A stretch of DNA of 64,000 nt. It comes from Thinopyrum elongatum. Taxonomy: Eukaryota > Streptophyta > Magnoliopsida > Poales > Poaceae. This document shows, piece after piece, positions 58,707 to 64,000 of the stretch. Every line of letters starts with the position of its first letter. Position 1 is the stretch's first letter. The stretch covers positions 301,738,566-301,802,565 of the forward strand of contig CM022303.1 of the NCBI GenBank assembly GCA_011799875.1, read 5' to 3'. The position numbers were made by a program, and so were the translations under genes. The notes under the pieces are model-generated. The model saw only the letters and a program-made list of their open reading frames with translations, did not search any database and was not told the DNA's origin.

Positions 58707-60629
58707 TTTTTTGTTTTGCGGGGAACTTCAGAGAGCTTTATTTAAATAAAGGCATTCGCTGGGCAGTCAGCCAGAAGGCTACTGACCAGGAAGCTAGGAG
58801 TGGGGTCCAGCCAGCTTTCAGTCCCATTCAGCGTACAGGCACGCTTAGCACACAAGTGCACAGGACCGTTAGCGGATCTAGTTACATGAGAAATACTGAA
58901 GAATAAAAAACTAGCAGATAGCTCTCTAATTTCAGCAAAGATCGGTGCTATGACCGAGCGGTCGGTTTAGCTAGAGTTCCAGAGGTTAACTGCCTCTAGA
59001 CAGTCGGATTCTAGTTGCACGTGCGTGTAGCCACGAAGCTGGGCGAAGATGGTACCCTCGCGTAAGGAGAGTACCTCAGTGATGAACGGATCTGTGACCC
59101 CTAGATGGGGTTTGCACCATGCACCCAAGAATGCCGAGGGAGAGCGGGCAAGGCCTCCAATGCCTGCAGTACTAGTATCTTGGTGGATCGCTGCGTCGGT
59201 GTTGATTTTGATGTAGTTTGCTTTTGGAGGTCGCCAACCATGGCCCAGCAGAGGTAAGATGGTCTGTCCGGGAATATCCAGCATAGCAAGGTCTTCTCGG
59301 ATTCGTCTGACCGAGCTGGCTGGATCGATGATCTCCTGATCATGTGTACGCCTGTTGTGGGACATCCATATGGCCCACATAACCGTGATGATCGTAGTGC
59401 GATCCTTCTCAGTAAAGCAGTGATCACACAATATGTCTCTTGCCCATGAATTGGGATGGAGCCGTGGAAGTCTGATCTCGAAGAGCAGCCTCACCTCCAC
59501 CCAGAACCGCCTTGCATGAGTACAATGGATAAGTGCATGCATCAGGTCCTCGTCCATTGCAAGGCATAACTTACATAGGCTTGTGTCTTTGATATGTCGG
59601 TGCTTGAGAGTGCATTCATCAGGTATGATCCCGCGGATCACTCTCCACTAGAAAACCCTGACTTTCGGAACCACTTTGAGTTTCCATAGTGCACTCCACA
59701 TCTGTTGGTCATTCGTTGATGGTTCTGCTATCTGCCCTTCTTCCAGAGCTAGGCGCTCTTTCTGATTCACTAGAGCTAGATAGGCCATTTTAACAGAGTA
59801 GATGCCTGATCTCTCATGTGCCCATGCAAAGTAGTCATCACCGCCGCCTTGTCGGAGGGGAATGTTCAAGATTGCCTCCGCATCCAGCGCGATGAATGTA
59901 GAATGAATGAGGTTCCGTTTCCAGGTCCCGTTCTCCTGGTCGATGTGGTCACTGACCATAAGAACCGGAGTAGCAGGAGGCCTGAACAACGGCCTCATGG
60001 AGACAGTCAATGGGATCCATCGGTCATTCCAGACGGAAGTAGATGCGCCATCACCGATCCGCTTAATGAGGCCAGCTTTAAGAGCTTCTCGTCCAGCGAC
60101 AATGGCTCTCCAAGTGGCTGATGCTGATTTCGGGGTAGTAGCTTGCATGAAATCTGAGTCCAGAAAGTATCGCGCCTTCATCACTCTAGTACACAGGGCC
60201 TCCGGGTTTGTCATGAACCTCCAGCTGTGCTTCCCGAGAAGAGCTAGGTTGAATTGGCGGAGATCGCGGAAACCCATTCCGCCCTTGACTTTAGGTGTAG
60301 CAAGCTTGCCCCAAGCTATCCAATGCAAAGAGCGTCGATCCAGAGAGCTCCCCCACCAAAATTTTGCCATGCTTGAGGTTAAGTTCTTGCACACTTTTTT
60401 GTTAAGTAGAAAACATGTCATGCTGAACGTTGGTATTGCCTGAGCGATAGATTTGATCAAGGTCTCTCTCCCTGCACAGGCAAATAACCTTTCTGACCAA
60501 CCCTGCATCTTGTCCCTGGCCCTGTCTACTATATGGTCGAATGTACCGCTAGTAATCCTTCCAACAACAGTGGGTAGGCCAAGATATCTTTCTGAAAAAG
60601 CTTCTGAATGCACATTTAAAATCTGTTTC
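58707..60629 (-). mobile_element. 5'-truncated LINE insertion, 1.9 kb
   Basis: Flanked by the 15-bp duplication AGCACCGTCTCGTCT (58692-58706 and 60630-60644). On the minus strand it ends in an A-rich tail (AAAACAAAAAA) next to the left duplication. The start lies within the RT thumb, so most of the element is missing, as is common after incomplete target-primed reverse transcription. It is inserted in the older LINE, about 320 bases upstream of the PTF2-like gene and opposite to it. Confidence 0.88.
58967..60629 (-). pseudogene. LINE ORF2 C-terminal part: RT end, zf-RVT and RNase H
   Basis: From the truncation point the frame encodes SERYLGLPTVVGR, KFWWGSSLDRRSLHW, GGMGFRDLRQFNLALLGKHSW and an SGIYSVKMAY block. 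TAG at 59650-59648 stands where a Trp codon (TGG) would be expected. It is followed in frame by a zf-RVT zinc-binding segment (CTLKHRH, CKLCLA, HCTHARRFW) and an RNase H domain with INTDAA, FITEVLSLREG and LESDCLEAV, which keeps the catalytic D-E-D residues. A TAA at 58966 ends the ORF early; similar sequence continues in frame to about 58740. Retrotransposition enzyme, now non-functional because truncated. Confidence 0.85.
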
Positions 60630-60659
60630 AGCACCGTCTCGTCTGCGGATTCCAAGTTT

Positions 60660-60951
60660 CCCTTGTAGGTATGGTATATACAAACCCACCTATTTTTGTG
60701 GTTTTGGAAAATAGATTTACAAACCTTAAGTCGGTTCTCCGATAAAAAAGGAAGGAACCCACAGTGTTAGGTCGGTTGACGGGGGCAATCACACATCACA
60801 AAGACGTTCGAGCTGTCACAAACTCGTAACGGGGGAGCGGCTTCGAATTGGCCGTCCAACTCCAATCGAATCCCCACATCGTTTCTTGGCCTCAAGCCCC
60901 CGCCCTAGGCATCTGCCCTTCCCGCCGCACCGGCCGCCGACAGCCCGCGCG
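60660..60951 (+). promoter_or_regulatory. Upstream region of the PTF2-like gene
   Basis: About 290 bases between LINE-derived sequence and the start codon. No canonical TATA box is visible; the last 150 bases become GC-rich. How much of the original promoter survives beyond the LINE insertions is not clear. Confidence 0.4.
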
Positions 60952-62645
60952 ATGGGTTCTCTGTGCTGGTCCTGCGGCGAGGGCTCGGTGTCGCCGGACC
61001 CGGGCTCGGCCGCGCTCGTCTGCACCTCCTGCGGCCTCCAACACGGCGCCGGCGCCTCCGAGTTCTACAATCCGACCACCTTCACCGAGGACGGCCAGCT
61101 CGATTTCCGCGCCGCCTCCCTCGTCCGCCACCTCTCCCAGTCCCCCTACCACGAGCTCAAGCTTGCCGCCGCCTCCAACGTCATCACCTCCATGGCCGTC
61201 CAACTCGGCCTCTCGCCCACCCGCGCCGAGGAGATCCTCTCCATGGCCAAATTCGCCACCGCCGGGAACCTCGCCACCCCCGGCACCACCTTCCTCCCCG
61301 CCCTCGCCTCCGCCTGCTCCTTCCTCGTTGCGCGATCTCACCGCCTCCCGCTCTTCCTCGCCGAGGCCGCGTCCTGCACCACAGTCGCACTCGGTGACCT
61401 CGTATCCCGCATCGCCTCCCACCTCTCCCTTCCCCCCTCGCTTCCTTCGACTACCAGGCCGCGCTCAAACGCGTCGTGCTTGGCTCGTACAAGCTCACCA
61501 CCATTGCGGGTGATGAGAAGATGAGAGCGATTCTTTCCCAAGCTAGATTTCTCCTCCGCTACTCCTCCAAGTGGTCGCTCACCACCGGGCGGCACCCACT
61601 CCCACTTCTCGCCGGCCTGATTGCCTTCGCCGCAGAGCTAAACGGGGTCGTTGAGGTTTCTGTGGAAGACATTGCCCAGGAGATGTCCGCGGTCGTGCAC
61701 ACCAGCCGTCTCAGATACAAGGAGCTCGTTAAAGCGCTGGTGCATGTTGCGCAGAAGTTGCTTCCGTGGGGTGCCGACGTCAATGCCAGAAACCTGCTCC
61801 TGAACGCCCCAATGCTGCTCTGGCTCATGGAGATGCGGTCGCAGTCTGACCCATCTGAACTGTTTCTTGAGAGCTTCACTCCGGACATCGCCGGCATTGT
61901 GCAGGTGTACTCATCCGTCGATGAGGACGAGTCCAAGTATCTCCAGATTGTTCCCCTGGATGTTGATGATTTAGATTTCGAGAATTCTGGGAAAGAGGGC
62001 AAGGAATCAGGGGATTTGAAGATCTCAGATGATTGCCTGTCAGATGCTTACCAGAATGTCTTAAAGAGGCTCTCTAAGCTAAAGGAACTTGGGAAGGTTG
62101 GGAAAGTTGCTAGCAGGAGGAAGCAGCGGAGGATAGGGCTGGAGCTGGAACCATGGATGGATTCGTTGGATGATGATCGGACCAAACGCATGCCGCTTGA
62201 GGAGGTAGCAGATATTGACATTGGCTATGATGCACCTCCTCCGTCGTTTACTGCTGGATTGGAGCATCAGAAGCGGAGGAGAGCACGAATTGAAGCTGCT
62301 AAGTGTCGAATCGATGCAATTAGGAAGGCTCCTGCTGCGCGTACTGCAAATGCAATTGATTCACCGGCTGTTCATGGAAATGAATATGCTTGTCCACCAC
62401 AAAAAAATAGCAGGAAGAAGCTGGGTCAAAAGAGACGACATGGAGAACATCCTGCGGAGATGTCAGACGCTCCTGACTCTGGGAAGAAGAAATGGAGAAC
62501 AGACTCATGTGATGGTATTGACTGGGAAGATTGCGTTATCGAACTCCTTTTATTACATGGTGCAAATGAGGCAGAGATTGAACAAGGCCAATATAGAAGA
62601 CTATTAGAGTTGCATGTCTTCAGTGCAATAAGTGGAGACAGATAA
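60952..62645 (+). CDS. PTF2: PTF2-like plant-specific TFIIB-related transcription factor (frame broken once)
   Basis: ATG 60952 (context GCGCGATGGG) opens a single-exon gene of about 565 codons. Residues 5-27 form a TFIIB-type zinc ribbon (CWSC...CTSC). Cyclin-like repeats follow; the second contains TTGRHPLPLLAGLIAFAAEL and SRLRYKELVKALV. The Lys-rich C-terminal half ends with IDWEDCVIELLLLHGANEAE and the block RRLLELHVF, the signature I recall for Arabidopsis PTF2 (At4g35540), which works with TBP and RNA polymerases and is needed for pollen and embryo development. The first frame fails at the C6 run 61432-61437; from there the +2 frame (FDYQAALKRVV...) continues to TAA 62643. One base gained or lost explains this, by mutation or a sequence error. 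BRF-type TFIIIB subunits are the alternative family, but the C-terminus fits PTF2 better. Confidence 0.85.
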
Positions 62646-63189
62646 AAACCTGGCGGTGCAGCGTCTTAAATCTTGCTTCCTGAACATAGGTTTCCATTAT
62701 TCTATGGTGCATTGCTCATTTTTAGATAGAGAAATTTTGCGCCGTTTGTATTTTTGTGGAGTTCAGTCAAGCTGATCATGAGAAGAACATATTGTGGCAG
62801 GGAAGTGCTTCATGGTAGGCTTTCTATCTTTCTCCTTCAAAAAACATATAGAAAAATACATAGGAATGATACTTTCTTATTGCACAGTTGACTGGGATGT
62901 GTCACTTTGTGTACATTGCTATACAGCTTATGAAGACATACTCAGTTAGACTTGAGATTGCTATACGGCTTGTGAATACATACTCTGTTAAACTCGTATT
63001 TGTCTTTTTCTTCTACTACAATGAATGTAGCAATGCCGGCTTGGTAGAATGAGCAATAAGAAATATGCTCTGAAATATGTGCTCCGATGGAATGTGCTCT
63101 GAAATCAGTTCGGGACGTGCTTTTTCTGATGGCAGTTTCATATATATGAGCAAATTACATGTTATTTGCTATGCAGTCCTTGTATTGTA
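62646..63189 (+). other. 3' flank of the PTF2-like gene
   Basis: AT-rich, with no ORF of note and no clear canonical poly(A) signal close to the stop. It probably contains the 3' UTR. A direct repeat GCTATACAGCTTATGAAGACA / GCTATACGGCTTGTGAATACA occurs near 62920 and 62960. Confidence 0.45.
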
Positions 63190-63270
63190 CTCCCTCTGTA
63201 AACTAATATAAGAGCATTTAGATCACTACTTTAGTGTTCTAAATGCTCTTATATTAGTTTACGGAGGGAG
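63190..63270. mobile_element. Stowaway MITE, 81 bp, near-perfect hairpin
   Basis: CTCCCTCTGTAAACTAATAT pairs with the complementary right end over almost its whole length around a short centre (GATCACTACTTTAGTGTTC). TA duplications at 63188-63189 and 63271-63272. It lies about 545 bases after the PTF2-like stop codon. Transcribed copies of this type form hairpins that can yield small RNAs (family knowledge). Confidence 0.93.
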
Positions 63271-63431
63271 TATTATGTTGCATCTTGTTGAAGGGCTGAA
63301 GGCCGTGCTATGCTAGCACTTGGTTGTTAGCTCGTCATGTGCAATTCATCGATTTTTTTTCAAAACTATGACGGGATTTATAGAAAATATGAAATCTATA
63401 GGGTTGAATGCCAAAAAATCAAAACTATAAC

Positions 63432-63544
63432 CCTGTCGGCCTACGGGAAGTCGAAGAGGGGCCTGTCGGCCTCTGGCTGGCCGAAGAGAGGCCTGTCGGC
63501 CTCTGGCTGGCCGAGGGGTGGCCTGTCGGCCTCTGGTAGGCCGA
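63432..63544. repeat. 30-bp minisatellite, four units
   Basis: Units start at 63432, 63462, 63492 and 63522 with the core CCTGTCGGCCTCTGGCTGG; the first and last are the most diverged. In one plus-strand frame it would encode a ten-residue repeat (GLSASGWPKR), but that ORF has no other support. Confidence 0.85.
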
Positions 63545-63666
63545 AATATTTTTTTTTTAATTTTGACTTAATAATGATGTACAATGATTGCCCGTCTTAT
63601 AAACATTGTAAAAATATTATTTATGCTTCCGCGCAACTCTTTCCCTCCATATTTTTCCGGCATCCC

Positions 63667-63715
63667 TTTCCCGCCATACTTTCCCGCCATCCCTTTCCCG
63701 CCATCCTTTCCCGCC
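63667..63715. promoter_or_regulatory. Four E2F-like boxes
   Basis: TTTCCCGCC occurs at 63667-63675, 63680-63688, 63694-63702 and 63707-63715, spaced 13-14 bases, with a degenerate fifth (TTTTCCGGC) at 63653. TTTCCCGCC fits the plant E2F/DP consensus of S-phase genes. They lie 18-66 bases upstream of a TATA box. Confidence 0.6.
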
Positions 63716-63732
63716 ATTTTCTACTCTCTACC

Positions 63733-63739
63733 TATAAAA
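63733..63739 (+). promoter_or_regulatory. TATA box
   Basis: TATAAAA in the context CTACCTATAAAACCCCC, 55 bases before the ATG at 63788, leaving a very short 5' leader. Confidence 0.6.
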
Positions 63740-63787
63740 CCCCCTTGACAGTAAGGTGGGTAAGCAGTGCAGTGTAGTGTACTCAAT

Positions 63788-64000
63788 ATGTCCGACTATC
63801 CTTTTGATCGTACTTTTCACCCTGATATGAGCAAATGTCTTCTGAGACTAGCCACCAATTTCAGGATGGACAATAGGTTAGTTCCATGGGACGAACTCAT
63901 CTGTAGTGACACCATACTGAATGAGTTGGTTCACGCATTACGTAGGTCTGGGTGGCCTGGAGGGACCTATGAGGAGGTACGTAAAGAACTTCTTAGGTTG
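63788..64000 (+). CDS. 5' end of an unidentified protein, truncated by the window
   Basis: ATG 63788 opens MSDYPFDRTFHPDMSKCLLR and stays open for 71 codons to the window edge. The segment contains WDELI and a HALRRSGWPGGTYEEV block. No signal peptide or membrane helix is seen. I do not recognise the family. The promoter layout (E2F-like boxes, TATA, short leader) suggests a genuine transcription unit, but dispersed transposon-related genes in grasses can look the same. An intron could begin at GAG|GTACGT near 63976. Confidence 0.45.
   Translation, partial: MSDYPFDRTFHPDMSKCLLRLATNFRMDNRLVPWDELICSDTILNELVHALRRSGWPGGTYEEVRKELLRL

Noticed and set aside
60848..61513. Long Pro/Ser-rich ORF overlapping the PTF2-like start in another frame
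   Set aside because: High GC third positions keep alternative frames open; the zinc ribbon and cyclin repeats lie in the frame of ATG 60952.
63190..63270. microRNA precursor
   Set aside because: The hairpin is perfect because it is a Stowaway MITE with TA duplications; small-RNA processing cannot be judged from sequence.

Overview
The window is intergenic-rich plant DNA from a grass, almost certainly a Triticeae species (wheat, Aegilops or barley type). The clues are an Au-type SINE, TA-flanked Stowaway and TTA-flanked Tourist MITEs, Sabrina-like and Angela-like LTRs, CACTA elements with grass-type subterminal repeats, and GC-rich grass codon use in the one convincing host gene. Nothing points to bacteria, plastid or mitochondrion. 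Family names were recognised by eye; no database was searched.

Region by region: (1) 1-13.9 kb is a minus-strand En/Spm-type (Transposase_24) transposon gene whose N-terminal exon and intron have been tandemly multiplied. It is split by a 7.4-kb Gypsy-like element (1235-8618, 5-bp target duplication). Judged from its LTR ends and a primer-binding-like site, that element lies on the minus strand and carries only a decayed, intron-containing gene in antisense (2553-6530). (2) 13.9-24 kb holds MITEs, an Au SINE caught in a tandem duplication, a solo Gypsy LTR that splits a short ORF, microsatellites and a MITE nested in a MITE. (3) 24-33.5 kb holds three copies of a promoter-like module, a two-exon pseudogene of unknown function with one premature stop, and an F-box/FBD pseudogene. 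(4) 33.7-37.8 kb looks like the repeat-rich end of a CACTA element. (5) 37.8-60.6 kb is a deep nest. An old minus-strand LINE is broken by an Angela-like Copia, a solo Copia LTR, and a Sabrina-like solo LTR. The Sabrina-like LTR is itself split by a complete 13.3-kb Copia element (44041-57328), which is split in turn by a CACTA element (46867-50489) carrying a fragment of a heptahelical-protein (HHP/PAQR) gene. A second, 5'-truncated LINE (58707-60629) has a 15-bp target duplication.

(6) 60.9-62.6 kb is the only convincing host gene, a single-exon PTF2-like (plant TFIIB-related) factor, broken once by a frame change at a run of six C. After it come a MITE, a 30-bp minisatellite, four E2F-like boxes, a TATA box and the start of an unidentified ORF that runs off the window.

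The genes form no pathway; the story is one of insertion order. Target duplications and interrupted motifs allow most of that order to be reconstructed, and several elements look non-autonomous, meaning mobilised by proteins encoded elsewhere.
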